Assembly: GCA_035384565.1 (NCBI GenBank)
Contig: DAOOIT010000017.1
Coordinates: forward strand, 1 to 64,000
Direction of reading: 5' to 3'
Length of the DNA: 64,000 bases
Origin: Planctomycetota bacterium
Lineage (GTDB): Bacteria > Planctomycetota > PUPC01 > DSUN01
Part shown: positions 53,789 through 62,176 of the stretch, piece by piece
How the letters are laid out: every line of letters begins with the position of its first letter
Position numbering within the stretch: position 1 is the stretch's first letter
The notes under the pieces: model-generated
Seen by the model: the letters and a program-made list of their open reading frames with translations, nothing else
Database searches by the model: none
Told to the model about the DNA's origin: nothing
Made by a program: the position numbers and the translations under genes

Positions 53789-53816
53789 TTGACAATCAGC
53801 CCGCGTGTGGTATGAT
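53789..53816 (+). promoter_or_regulatory. Promoter of the pspA-flotillin operon
   Basis: TTGACA (53789-53794), 16 bp, TATGAT (53811-53816), divergent from the ahbD promoter. It leaves a 175-base untranslated leader. PspA operons often use sigma-54 in proteobacteria; no sigma-54 site was seen here. Confidence 0.75.
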
Positions 53817-53822
53817 TCTGAT

Positions 53823-53997
53823 GGACGGCCGAGCCAAGCACTCCGTGCCCGGCCGCGGACACCACGCTTCGAGTGGGAGCGCAGCCACCGAGTGGTGCTC
53901 CAGGCGAGGGAGTGCGTAGCCGCGGCTAACCCCGCGGCGTGCAGGGGTGATCCCGGGATTAGCCTCCCAGGGAGCCCGGAAGAAAGGAGGAGCCGCC
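53823..53997 (+). other. Long structured leader of pspA
   Basis: About 175 bases with several pairings, for example GGATTAGCC/GGCTAACC-like segments and CCCGGG. GTGGGAGCGCAGCC (53873-53886) is the exact reverse complement of GGCTGCGCTCCCAC (54749-54762) just after pspA. I recognise no known riboswitch. Confidence 0.4.
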
Positions 53998-54726
53998 ATG
54001 GCTGCCGGATTTCTGAAGCGTGTGCGCCGCATTACCATGGGCAAGATCCATGCCTTCCTGGATGCGGTGGAGAACCCCGAAGAGATCTTCCCGCAGCTCG
54101 TGCAGGAGTTGCGCAACGAGTGCCGGAAGGCCGTGGACGCCGAGGCCATCGCGGTCGCGGCGCTCAAGCGGCGACAGCAGGAGTATGACGACCTCCAGGC
54201 CGAGATAGCCAAGTGGGAGCAGCGCGCCGAGCTGGCCGTGCGCGACGGCGACGACGCGCTGGCCCGCACGGCCATCGAGGGCCAGATGGCGGGCGAGAAG
54301 CGCGTGCCCGACCTCCAGCGGGCGCTCGAGCAGGCCCGCGTGGCCGCCAGCCGCGCGCGCGAGGCGCGACAGGACCTCCACGACAAGCTGCACACCCTCG
54401 AGCGCCGGCGCGACGAGATCCTCGCCCGCGCCCGCGCCGCCAAGAGCCAGGCCGAGGTCCAGAAGGTCCTCGCCGGCATCGAGGCGGGCTCGGGGGCCAG
54501 CATCCTGGATGCCGTGGCTCGCATGGAGGACAAGGTCATCGAGGCCGAGGCCCGCGCCGGCGCCTACGCGGAGGTCGCCCTCGACCTCAGCGGCGGCGAC
54601 GCCGAGGCCCGCTTCCGCGAGCTCGAACGCCGGCGGGCCGTCGAGAACCGCCTGCTCGAGCTCAAGCAACGCATCGCCGGCCGGCTGCCGGCGGGCGAGC
54701 CCGACGCGGAGACCCGCGAGTCCTGA
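53998..54726 (+). CDS. pspA: PspA/IM30-family envelope stress protein
   Basis: 242 residues, entirely helical. GFLKRVRRITMGKIHAFLDAVENPEEIFPQLVQEL at the N-terminus matches the PspA membrane-binding helix and first coil; long coiled coil follows (KWEQRAELAVRDGDDALARTAIEGQM, RARAAKSQAEVQKVLAGI). PspA/IM30 proteins assemble ESCRT-III-like on damaged inner membranes. AAAGGAGG precedes the ATG (the longer frame from 53947 lacks a site). An OB-fold membrane protein and a flotillin follow, forming a membrane-maintenance operon. Confidence 0.95.
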   Translation: MAAGFLKRVRRITMGKIHAFLDAVENPEEIFPQLVQELRNECRKAVDAEAIAVAALKRRQQEYDDLQAEIAKWEQRAELAVRDGDDALARTAIEGQMAGEKRVPDLQRALEQARVAASRAREARQDLHDKLHTLERRRDEILARARAAKSQAEVQKVLAGIEAGSGASILDAVARMEDKVIEAEARAGAYAEVALDLSGGDAEARFRELERRRAVENRLLELKQRIAGRLPAGEPDAETRES

Positions 54727-54801
54727 AGTCCCATCGGCGGAAGACGCCGGCTGCGCTCCCACGCCTTCTGTCTCGGGGGACTCAGGACGGAGGTGCCCGG
54801 T

Positions 54802-55536
54802 ATGCCCGAGATACTCCACTGGTGGAACCTGGTCTTCGTTCTGGCCGTGTTCTTCGCCTTCGTGTACGCGGCGCTCAACGCCTTCGGCCTCGGCGGCCAC
54901 GGCGGCATCCTGTCGGGCGCCGACCTGGAGGCGGACCACGACGTGGACCTCGGCGCCGCGGCCGGAGGGGCGAGCCTCGACGCCGAGCACCTGCCCGATC
55001 TGCACGTGGACCACGGCGTCCACGTGGAGAGCGCCCCGAGCCTGTTCGAGCAGGCATTGTCGTTCTTCGGCATCGGCAAGGTGCCGCTTTCGGTGATCCT
55101 GATGACGTTCCTGATCACCTTCGGCGTGGTGGGCTGGGCGGCCAACCAGCTCCTCGAGCCGGCGCTCGCCGCGCCGATCGCGTTCTTCCCCATCTCGCTG
55201 GCGGCGGCCATCGCCTGCGGCCTGGGCAGCACGAAGGCCCTCGCCGCCACCGTGGGCCGCTACCTGCGGCCCATCGAGTCGGCGGCGCTCTGGCGCGGCG
55301 AGCTCGCGGGCCGCATCGCCACGGCCAGCCTCACGATCACGGCCCAGTTCGGCACGGCGCTGGTCCGCGACGAGTACGGCACCCTGCACAAGGTGCTCTG
55401 CCGCGCGCGCGAGGATGCCCCGCCCATCGCGAAGGGCAGCACCGTGCTCCTCGTGCGCTACGTGCCCGTGAAGGAGCCCGGCCGCCGGCCCGGCGGCTAC
55501 TACGTCGTGGAGCCCTACCATGTCCCGGCCCCCTAG
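54802..55536 (+). CDS. YqiJ/NfeD-like membrane protein with C-terminal OB fold
   Basis: 244 residues. Membrane helices at about residues 7-27 (WNLVFVLAVFFAFVYAALNAF), 98-117 (LSVILMTFLITFGVVGWAAN) and 121-143 (PALAAPIAFFPISLAAAIA). The His/Asp/Glu-rich loop between the first two (residues 43-78) could bind metal. The last 75 residues have the OB-fold pattern of YqiJ/NfeD (GELAGRIATASLTITAQFGTALVRDEYGTLHKVLCRA). In E. coli YqiJ pairs with the flotillin YqiK, as here. GGAGG precedes the ATG. Confidence 0.85.
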   Translation: MPEILHWWNLVFVLAVFFAFVYAALNAFGLGGHGGILSGADLEADHDVDLGAAAGGASLDAEHLPDLHVDHGVHVESAPSLFEQALSFFGIGKVPLSVILMTFLITFGVVGWAANQLLEPALAAPIAFFPISLAAAIACGLGSTKALAATVGRYLRPIESAALWRGELAGRIATASLTITAQFGTALVRDEYGTLHKVLCRAREDAPPIAKGSTVLLVRYVPVKEPGRRPGGYYVVEPYHVPAP

Positions 55537-55711
55537 CTCCGCCCCCGGGCCGCCGGGCGGCCTGTCGCGTCGGCCGGCCCAGCGCCCGCCGCTGCCCGCC
55601 GCGGGCCAGGTCCAGAGGCCGGTGCCGGCGCAGCAGGTGTTTGTCCAGGACCGGCCCGACTCCCAGGCCCCCATCCCGTCCGGCCCCCACCGTCGCAAGG
55701 AAGGAGGAAGC

Positions 55712-57637
55712 ATGGCCGCCTTCATCGGCATCCTGATCGGCGCGGGCCTCGTCGCCGCCGGCTTCGCCGTCGAGAGGCTCGAGATCATGACCCGCATCAT
55801 CCTGGTGAGCGCCGGCGCCGTCGTCGTCCTGCTCACCGGCATCCTCGTCGCCATCACCAAGCTCTACCGCAAGACGACGGCCAACGAGGCCTTCGTCCGC
55901 ACCGGCATGGGCAAGGCCAAGGTCGTGCTCGACGGCGGCGCGCTCGTCATCCCCATCGTCCATCGCGTCGTGCCCGTGTCGCTCGAGACCATGCGGCTCG
56001 ACGTCTCGCGCCGCGGCGAGGACGCCCTGATCACCGGCGACAACCTGCGCGTGGACATCGCGGCCGAGTTCTACATCAAGGTGCAACCCGAGGCCGACGA
56101 CATCCTCAACGCCGCCCGCTCGCTCGGCGAGAAGTCCGTCTCCGAGGAGGGCATCCGCGAGCTGGTGATGGAGAAGCTCATCTCGTCGCTGCGCACCGTC
56201 GCCGCCACCAAGCCCCTCATCGAACTCCACATGAAGCGCGACGAGTTCGCCTCCGCCGTCCAGAGCATCGTCACCCAGGACCTCCAGGAGAACGGCCTCA
56301 CGCTGGAAACCGTGACCATCTCGAGCCTCGACCAGACGCCGCTGGACTTCCTCAAGGACGACAACGTCTTCGACGCGCAAGGCAAGCGGCGCATCACCGA
56401 GGTGACCCAGGATCAGCTCGTCAAGCGCAACGAGATCCAGCGCAACGCCGAGCGCGACATCCGCAAGAAGGACGTGGACACGCGGAAACAGATTCTCGAG
56501 CTCGACAAGGACCGCGAGCTGGCCGAGGCCACCCAGGGCCGCGACGTGGCCAACGCCCACGCCGAGCGCCAGCGCGAGACCCGCGAGTTCGCCATCCAGC
56601 AGGAACGCGAGGTCGAGCTGGCCCGCGTGCAGAAGGAGCTGACGGTCCAGAACGCCGAGATCGAGCGCGACCGGAACCTCTCGGTGGCGCAGGCCAAGCG
56701 CGAGGAGGCCGAGCGGCTGGCCCAGATCGAGCGCGACAAGGCCCAGCAGGAGGCCGACGTGGCGCGGGCCAAAGCCGTCGAGGTGGCCAAGCGCCTGGCC
56801 GAAGTGGCCGTGGCCGAGCAGGAGACCAAGCGCGCTCAGGCCCAGGCCCAGACCCGCGCCGCCGAGGCCAAGCGCGAGGAGGAAACCCAGCGCATCGAGA
56901 CCATCAAGGTCACCACCGAGGCCGACCGGCGCGCCCAGCAGAAGATGATCACCGAGCGGCAGCAGGTGGACATCGGCCGCTACCAGGAGCAGGTGGACGC
57001 CGACGTGAAGGCCTACACGGCCGTGAAGCTGGCCGAGGGCGAGCTCACGGCAGCCGACAAGCGCAAGCAGGCCATGCTCATCCTCGCCGAGGGCGAATCC
57101 GAGGCCGCCAAGAAGATCGCCGAGGGCGAGCGCGCCAAGGAAATGGTCCCCGTCCAGGTGGACCGCGAGAAGGTCAACGTCGAGGCCGCCCGCGTCGAAG
57201 TCCGCCGCCAGGACCTCGAGAACCAGGAGCGCTACAGCCGCGCCGCCCTCGAGTTCGAGCTCAAGAAGCAGCAGATCATCGCCAACAAAGAAGTCCAGAT
57301 CCAGATGGCCAATGCCGTGGGCACCATGCTCGCCAGCGCCAAGATGCAGCTCTTCGGCGACCCGAGCACCCTGGCCACCATGTACGGCCAATTCCTCAAG
57401 AGCGTCGGCTGGGGCCTCACCGTCCAGGGCCTCGTCGAGTCCACCCCCGAAAACGTCCGCGAAGCCGCCATGAACCTCGTCCAGGGCACCGGCACCGCCC
57501 TCCGCGACGCCGTGGGCCGCCTCGCGGGCAAGAAGGTGGACGTAGATCCCAAGGTTCTCGAGGAGGCCCTCGTCGAGGCCCTCGCGACGGCGAAGGCCAA
57601 GACAGCCGCGCCCCCGCCGCCCGCCGAGGCGCAGTGA
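55712..57637 (+). CDS. Flotillin-like SPFH-domain protein (YqiK type)
   Basis: 641 residues from ATG 55712 behind AAGGAGGAAG. Two N-terminal membrane helices (AFIGILIGAGLVAAGFAVERL; IILVSAGAVVVLLTGILVAI), then the SPFH domain from about 55 (TANEAFVRTGMGKAKVVLDGGALVIPIVHRVVPVSLETMRLDV, EFYIKVQPEADDILNAARSLG), a very long Ala/Glu/Gln coiled coil (about 230-520), and the flotillin tail ending near GWGLTVQGLVES. Flotillins organise membrane microdomains. The upstream frame from 55520 is a Pro-rich extension overlapping the previous gene, probably not translated. Confidence 0.93.
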   Translation: MAAFIGILIGAGLVAAGFAVERLEIMTRIILVSAGAVVVLLTGILVAITKLYRKTTANEAFVRTGMGKAKVVLDGGALVIPIVHRVVPVSLETMRLDVSRRGEDALITGDNLRVDIAAEFYIKVQPEADDILNAARSLGEKSVSEEGIRELVMEKLISSLRTVAATKPLIELHMKRDEFASAVQSIVTQDLQENGLTLETVTISSLDQTPLDFLKDDNVFDAQGKRRITEVTQDQLVKRNEIQRNAERDIRKKDVDTRKQILELDKDRELAEATQGRDVANAHAERQRETREFAIQQEREVELARVQKELTVQNAEIERDRNLSVAQAKREEAERLAQIERDKAQQEADVARAKAVEVAKRLAEVAVAEQETKRAQAQAQTRAAEAKREEETQRIETIKVTTEADRRAQQKMITERQQVDIGRYQEQVDADVKAYTAVKLAEGELTAADKRKQAMLILAEGESEAAKKIAEGERAKEMVPVQVDREKVNVEAARVEVRRQDLENQERYSRAALEFELKKQQIIANKEVQIQMANAVGTMLASAKMQLFGDPSTLATMYGQFLKSVGWGLTVQGLVESTPENVREAAMNLVQGTGTALRDAVGRLAGKKVDVDPKVLEEALVEALATAKAKTAAPPPPAEAQ

Positions 57638-57682
57638 CCGAGCTGCGGGTGGAGCCTCCGCGCCCCGCGAGTCGGCCCCAAC

Positions 57683-57738
57683 TGTGGGCGGGACCCCCTG
57701 TGCCCCGCGATTCGCGGGGCAGAGACGTCCCGCCCACA
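57683..57738. repeat. TGTGGGCGG-type palindrome, complete copy
   Basis: TGTGGGCGGGAC (57683-57694) and its exact complement GTCCCGCCCACA (57727-57738) with an inner CCCCGCGATTCGCGGGG hairpin. Lies between the convergent flotillin and URO-D-like genes and may end both transcripts. Same family is found in frame inside the gene at 17967-18704. Confidence 0.85.
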
Positions 57739-57765
57739 ACGCCCACCGGGGTCGCCCTCGCCGTC

Positions 57766-57790
57766 TCACGCGGATTCTCGGATAGACTCC
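57766..57790. repeat. End fragment of the MITE-like family, variant
   Basis: CACGCGGATTCTCGGATAGACTCC resembles the inverted terminal repeat of copy A (GGATTCTTGGACAGGCTCC) with several changes, so a third terminal subtype exists. Confidence 0.5.
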
Positions 57791-57919
57791 CAGGGCGGCC
57801 GCGCCGTGCACATGCCGATGTGGTGGAGCCCCTACAGGCCGGCATGTTCGCCGCAAGAGCTTCTGATCAGGCGCGCAGGGTGCGCGCGATGCGCGCGCGG
57901 GGCCTCATCTCGCCCCGCC

Positions 57920-58885
57920 TCAGCGGAAGTAGGCGCGGTACTTCTCCAGGGCGGCGCAGATGGCCTCGACGTTTTCGAGGGGCACGTCGGGACCGATCTC
58001 GGCGGTGATCCACAGCCCGCCCTCGGGCGTGCCCAGGCGCGAGACGCACTCGCGAATGTGCGCGTCCAGCTCCGCCGGACCCACGAAGGGCATCATCTGC
58101 CGGTCGAGGTCGAGGTTCACGCAGATGTTCCCCTTGCAGGTGAGCACCAGGTTGTCGAGGCCGTTGGCGCGGAACTGCGGGTTGATCACGTCCACCCCGC
58201 ACTCCTTGAGGTCGGGGATGATCTCCCAGCAGTGGCCGTCGGTGTGCATGTAGACCCACCAGCCGACTTCCTTGCAGCGGCGGTAGAGCTTCATGAAGCA
58301 GGGCTTGAGGTACTTGCGCCACTTGTAGGGGCCCATGGGCAGCGCGTGCTGCATCCCGAGGTCGTCGCCGAAGTAGACGAACTTCTCGCCCGGCCCCATC
58401 TGCTCGATCTTGTATTCCAGCTCGCGCACGTTGTAGTCGAGCACGATGTCAATGAGCATTTGGAGCTCGGGCGGCTCCTCGGCGAAGTCGAGCATCAGCT
58501 CCTCGAAGCCTCGGAGGTAGAACAGGCGCATGTACATGAAGCCGTGCGGCATGCCGTCGTGGACCTCGGGGGCCTTGAGCCTGTGCACGTCGGCCCGCGT
58601 GGGCACATTGTGCACGGCGGGGTAGGCGTCCATCCCCTCGCACACGTTCTCCCACACATAGCCCCAGGGGTCCACGTGGCGGCCCTGGACGTAGAGTCCG
58701 CCCACCTTGTCGTAATCGCGCTCGCCGACCTTCACCTCGCCGAAGATGGCGGGGTGGCGGGCGAGGATGCGGTCGAGCTTCTCGCGGTGGCGCTTCCACG
58801 CCGCGGGCAGAATGCCCACGCCGACCGGGATGTACTCGGGGTGCTGGAACTTCATGGCTTTGACACGGTCGTCTTGCGCACTCAT
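57920..58885 (-). CDS. Uroporphyrinogen decarboxylase-family protein
   Basis: 321 residues with the URO-D barrel pattern in a short form: FVYFGDDLGMQHALPMGPYKWRKYLKPCFMKLY near residues 167-199, WVYMHTDGHCWEIIPDLKECGVDVINPQF near 208-236, and a C-terminal GLWITAEIGPDVPLENVEAICAALEKYRAYF. The HxDGxCW motif suggests a metal-bound methyltransferase-like site and not heme synthesis. It is distinct from the URO-D-like protein at 25346. Downstream of the DegT gene on the same strand. Confidence 0.87.
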   Translation of the reverse strand: MSAQDDRVKAMKFQHPEYIPVGVGILPAAWKRHREKLDRILARHPAIFGEVKVGERDYDKVGGLYVQGRHVDPWGYVWENVCEGMDAYPAVHNVPTRADVHRLKAPEVHDGMPHGFMYMRLFYLRGFEELMLDFAEEPPELQMLIDIVLDYNVRELEYKIEQMGPGEKFVYFGDDLGMQHALPMGPYKWRKYLKPCFMKLYRRCKEVGWWVYMHTDGHCWEIIPDLKECGVDVINPQFRANGLDNLVLTCKGNICVNLDLDRQMMPFVGPAELDAHIRECVSRLGTPEGGLWITAEIGPDVPLENVEAICAALEKYRAYFR

Positions 58886-58906
58886 GGGTTTGCCCTTCTA
58901 GGAAGC

Positions 58907-59003
58907 GGTGTTGGGCGGCAGGTGTCAGGTGTTGGGGGTAAGAGGACGCCAACGGAGCTTCTTCCTCCGTACCCCGACACCTAACACCCAACACCTAACA
59001 CCT
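58907..59003. repeat. Opposed heptamer arrays between URO-D-like and DegT genes
   Basis: 58907-58941: five in-phase heptamers, GGTGTTG, GGCGGCA, GGTGTCA, GGTGTTG, GGGGTAA. 58976-59003: four, GACACCT, AACACCC, AACACCT, AACACCT, the reverse-complement type, so the two can pair as a hairpin. The DegT stop (58981-58983) lies in the second array, and the last DegT residues (RQVLGVGC) are encoded by it. Confidence 0.75.
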
Positions 59004-60153
59004 GTCTTGCTGCGGCCTTGACCTTGGCGATGGTCGCCGCCACGTCCTTCGCCTTCCGGTCGGGGTGGTTGCCAATCATCACGGTGCGGTTGAGAATGTC
59101 GAGCGAGCGGGCGCACATGTCCTTCGTGTACTTCTTGCGGCAGCCGCGGTTCTGGGGCAGCGTGAAGGGGTTGAGGGCGGGATGGTGCGCGCCCTGGTGG
59201 CTGAAGATCTGGTCCCACTCGGTGTAGACGTGGCGCCCGGTCTTGCCGCAGATGGTGCCGCCGACGAGCTCGCGGAACTTCTCGGCCTGCTCGAGGGTGG
59301 GCAGGGTCCACATCACGTGGGTGCCGCACTCCCAGTCGAGGCTGTGGGCGCGGATGGGCTGGAGGCCCGTCTGCGCCGTGGCGGCGAGGATGCGCTTCTT
59401 CTGCCGACGGAGCGTGCGGATCATGGCGGGCAGGCGGTCGAGCTGGGCGTTCATCATCGCGCCCTCGAGCTCCGAGGCGCGCGAGCCGTTGGAGAGGAAA
59501 GGCACCACGCCCTCTTTGCGCCCGGTCCAGTAGAAGTTGCAGCAGTCAATCATGCAGCGGGCGCGCTCCGAGGCGTTGGGGTCGCTGGTCGCCACGGCGC
59601 CGCCTTCGCCGCAGGTCATGTTCTTGTAGTAGTTGAAGCTGAAGGCGGCGGCCTGGCCGAACGAGCCGAGCATGCGGCCCCGGTAGGCCCCGCCCACGCC
59701 CTGGCAGCAGTCCTCGACGACCAGCAGCTCGTGCTTGCGGGCGACCGCCCGGATCGCGTCCATATCGCAGCACAGGCCCCACATGTGGACGGGGATGACG
59801 GCGCGGGTGCGCGGCCCGACGGCCTCGTCAATCGCATCGGGCGAGATCGTGATCGAGTCGTCAATGTCCACGATCACGGGGATGGCGCCGACGGCGACGA
59901 CGGAGACCGCGGTGGCCATGTAGGTGCAGGCGGGCACGAGCACCTCGTCGCCGGGCCCGAGGCCGAGCGCGCCCAGGGCGGCGGTGAGGGCCGTGGTGCC
60001 GCTGGAGGTCATCCAGACGTGCTGGACGCCGAGGAACCTGGCGTAGCGCTGCTCGAAGCGCGCGCACTCGCCGCCGATGTTGTAGCGGAACACCTTGCCG
60101 CTGAGGAGCACCTTCGCGATCGCGTCCACTTCCTTCTGGCCGACTCGCAGCAT
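58981..60153 (-). CDS. DegT/DnrJ/EryC1/StrS-family aminotransferase
   Basis: 390 residues. These PLP enzymes transaminate nucleotide-linked keto-sugars for surface glycans or antibiotics. MLRVGQKEVDAIAKVLLSGKVFRYNIGGECARFEQ is a family start; the PLP-Lys is in FSFNYYKNMTCGEGGA near residue 195, and VEDCCQGVGGAYRGRMLGSFG near 166 holds the ring-facing Asp. The C-terminal residues come from a heptamer array. It is followed by the URO-D-like gene and preceded by a deacetylase. Confidence 0.9.
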   Translation of the reverse strand: MLRVGQKEVDAIAKVLLSGKVFRYNIGGECARFEQRYARFLGVQHVWMTSSGTTALTAALGALGLGPGDEVLVPACTYMATAVSVVAVGAIPVIVDIDDSITISPDAIDEAVGPRTRAVIPVHMWGLCCDMDAIRAVARKHELLVVEDCCQGVGGAYRGRMLGSFGQAAAFSFNYYKNMTCGEGGAVATSDPNASERARCMIDCCNFYWTGRKEGVVPFLSNGSRASELEGAMMNAQLDRLPAMIRTLRRQKKRILAATAQTGLQPIRAHSLDWECGTHVMWTLPTLEQAEKFRELVGGTICGKTGRHVYTEWDQIFSHQGAHHPALNPFTLPQNRGCRKKYTKDMCARSLDILNRTVMIGNHPDRKAKDVAATIAKVKAAARQVLGVGC

Positions 60154-60194
60154 GGCTTCGTCCTCCAGGGGTTGCGCGTGCAGGTTTGCACGCC

Positions 60195-60929
60195 TTACCT
60201 GTGTTTCTCGACATGCGCGCCGATCGCAGCGACGGTGTCAATCCACACCCCGTTCGCCGGGTCTTTGCAGTAGCGGCACAGGGCGTCAACCGCCGAGGCG
60301 AGAGTGACCTGGAACCCGCTGTCGCCGATCTCGTGGCCGCACAGGATCAGCCAGCCGCCGTCGGCCACGGCGCGGTCCACCATCGCCCGCAGTTGCTCGA
60401 AGCTCTTGCCGTCGGAGCCCAGGCTGGCGGCCTGCGCGAGATCGCAGAAGGCGGGGTCGTTGTGAATCTCGTTGCCCGCGCTGCGCCCCACGAGGAAATG
60501 CTGGGCGACGAGCGGCACGTAGCTCGCCGTATCGCGCCCGCGGCCCACATAGGCCTGCCCGCACGGGTAGGCGAACGTGACGGGCGTGACGCCCAGCGTC
60601 TCGGCGACGAATCGGTTGGCGTCGAGCAGCTCGCGCTCCATCCGCTCGAGCGAGTAGTCCTCGAGCGCCTTCTGGCGCGACCAGGCGAAGTTGCCGCTGC
60701 ACGGGTGGTGGACCGTGTGGTTGCCGATCTCGTGGCCGGCGGCGACCGCGCGCTTCCAGCCGTCCAGGCGCGCCGTCACGCCGCCGGGCGAGACGTAGAA
60801 GGTGGCCCGCACGCCGTGCGCGTCGAAGAGGGCCATGCCGCGGTCAACCTGGCTCAGCCGCGCGTCGTCGAAGCTCAGGCTCACCGCCGCGCGACGGCCC
60901 TTGGGCCATGTGAAGCGGTCTGATCCCAT
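60195..60929 (-). CDS. Polysaccharide deacetylase (NodB homology domain)
   Basis: 244 residues from ATG 60929 behind AGGAGAGG. NodB motifs: SLSFDDARLSQ (catalytic base and metal Asp) near residue 20, GHEIGNHTVHHPCSG (two metal His) near 66, TFAYPCGQAYVG near 113. No signal peptide, so it may act on cytoplasmic or membrane-bound glycans. The long frame to 61103 crosses a heptamer array and is rejected. Confidence 0.92.
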   Translation of the reverse strand: MGSDRFTWPKGRRAAVSLSFDDARLSQVDRGMALFDAHGVRATFYVSPGGVTARLDGWKRAVAAGHEIGNHTVHHPCSGNFAWSRQKALEDYSLERMERELLDANRFVAETLGVTPVTFAYPCGQAYVGRGRDTASYVPLVAQHFLVGRSAGNEIHNDPAFCDLAQAASLGSDGKSFEQLRAMVDRAVADGGWLILCGHEIGDSGFQVTLASAVDALCRYCKDPANGVWIDTVAAIGAHVEKHR

Positions 60930-60980
60930 AGTCCTCTCCTGTCGCCCGAGCCCTGCGGGCGCACACTCGTGTGGCGGAAC

Positions 60981-61022
60981 GAATGTGGAACACCGAACAC
61001 CGAATGTCGAATGTCGAATGGA
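60981..61022. repeat. Heptamer array upstream of the deacetylase gene
   Basis: Six in-phase units: GAATGTG, GAACACC, GAACACC, GAATGTC, GAATGTC, GAATGGA. The opposite type (TCATTCG, GCATTCC) appears near 61058-61073, so the two can pair. No gene in 60930-61244 apart from these. Confidence 0.7.
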
Positions 61023-61244
61023 AGCCCAGGAGAGCCAGGCGCGCCCACCCTTCCACTTCGTCATTCGGCATTCCGCGCTCTGCCAGCGGCCCCGTGCCGC
61101 CACGGGGCCTTCGTGTTCGCATCACTGTACGCGCCGCGCCGCTTCCGTGCAAGAGGCCCTGGGCTTGATCGCGCCGCGGCCTCATGATAGGCTGCTCGGC
61201 GCGAGTGGCGTTGGCCCGACACCTCTGTGGCGAGGAGAGTGGCG

Positions 61245-62093
61245 ATGATCGAACTGAGCATGCACACCGACAACTGGCGCTGCCTCAGCGGCTCGTTCAA
61301 GCAGGCCTGCGAGGCCGCCAAGAAGTTCGGCCTCAAACACATCGAGTTCGGCGTGGTGGACGGGCAGGACTTCATCGAGGGCCTGGGCTACAGCCCCGCC
61401 GTGTCGCTCGACACCAACCCGATCAAGCTGCGCCGCTACCTCGACTCGATGGGCCTCCGGCCCTCGCAGATTGACGCCGCCTATCCCATCACCGGACCGC
61501 TCGGCTCCACGTTCGCCGTCCGCTACGCCCAGCGCGCCATCGAGTTCGCCCACCTGATCGGCTGCCCGCGGGTGGACACCACGGACGGCCAGTTCAAGCC
61601 CGCCGGCTACACCGACGACGAGGTGCTGGCCATCACGAAGGAAAACTACCGCCAGATTCTCGAGTGGGCCGAGGACTTCCAGGTCATCGTGAATATCGAA
61701 ACCCACGGCCCCTACACCACCAACCCCGACATCCTCGACCGCATGCTCAACTTCTTCGACACGCCGTACCTGCGGTTCAACCTCGACACCGGCAACACCT
61801 TCATCTCGGGCGGCAACCCGGTGGACTTCCTGCGGCGCTTCCTGCCGAAGCTGAGCTACATGCACATCAAGGACGTGAGCCCGGCGCTCGCCGCGGCCGC
61901 GCGGGGCGAGGAGACCGGCATCGCGATGAGCGAATCGCCCATCGGCAAGGGCGTGAACGCGAAGAACATCCGCGAGTGCATCAAGCTTCTCAAGAAGGCC
62001 AAGTGGAGCGGCGTGCTCTCGATCGAGTGCAGCGGCACCGACGCCAACCTCAAGGCCAGCATCGCCTGGCTGAGGAAGCAGCTTCAGGCCTGA
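61245..62093 (+). CDS. Sugar phosphate isomerase/epimerase (AP-endonuclease-2-like TIM barrel)
   Basis: 282 residues from ATG 61245, seven bases after GAGGAG (a GTG at 61227 is possible). The TIM-barrel metal-site pattern is present: IELSMHTDNWRCLSGSFKQACEAAKKFGLKHIEFGVVDG, VIVNIETHGPYTTNPDILDRMLNFF, LRFNLDTGNTFISG, YMHIKDVS and VLSIECSGTDAN near the end. Family members interconvert sugars or inositol compounds. First of a three-gene group with a DUF6807 protein and a sulfatase. Confidence 0.92.
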   Translation: MIELSMHTDNWRCLSGSFKQACEAAKKFGLKHIEFGVVDGQDFIEGLGYSPAVSLDTNPIKLRRYLDSMGLRPSQIDAAYPITGPLGSTFAVRYAQRAIEFAHLIGCPRVDTTDGQFKPAGYTDDEVLAITKENYRQILEWAEDFQVIVNIETHGPYTTNPDILDRMLNFFDTPYLRFNLDTGNTFISGGNPVDFLRRFLPKLSYMHIKDVSPALAAAARGEETGIAMSESPIGKGVNAKNIRECIKLLKKAKWSGVLSIECSGTDANLKASIAWLRKQLQA

Positions 62094-62176
62094 GCGAGGC
62101 CGCCCGGCCGCTGGCCCGCGCAGGAAAGCCCCCGAGCGTCGGTGCGCCTGCGATCCTGCCGGAAAGGGAAAGCCCC

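Noticed and set aside
55520..55711. A 64-residue Pro-rich N-terminal extension of the flotillin
   Set aside because: It overlaps the previous gene and lacks a ribosome site, while ATG 55712 has a strong one and fits the family start.
55337..57856. An 839-codon minus-strand open frame
   Set aside because: Antisense to the flotillin gene; Leu/Gly/Ala-rich composition is typical of GC-rich antisense frames.
58907..59003. A second small CRISPR array
   Set aside because: Units are 7 bases with no spacers; this is a heptamer repeat, not CRISPR.
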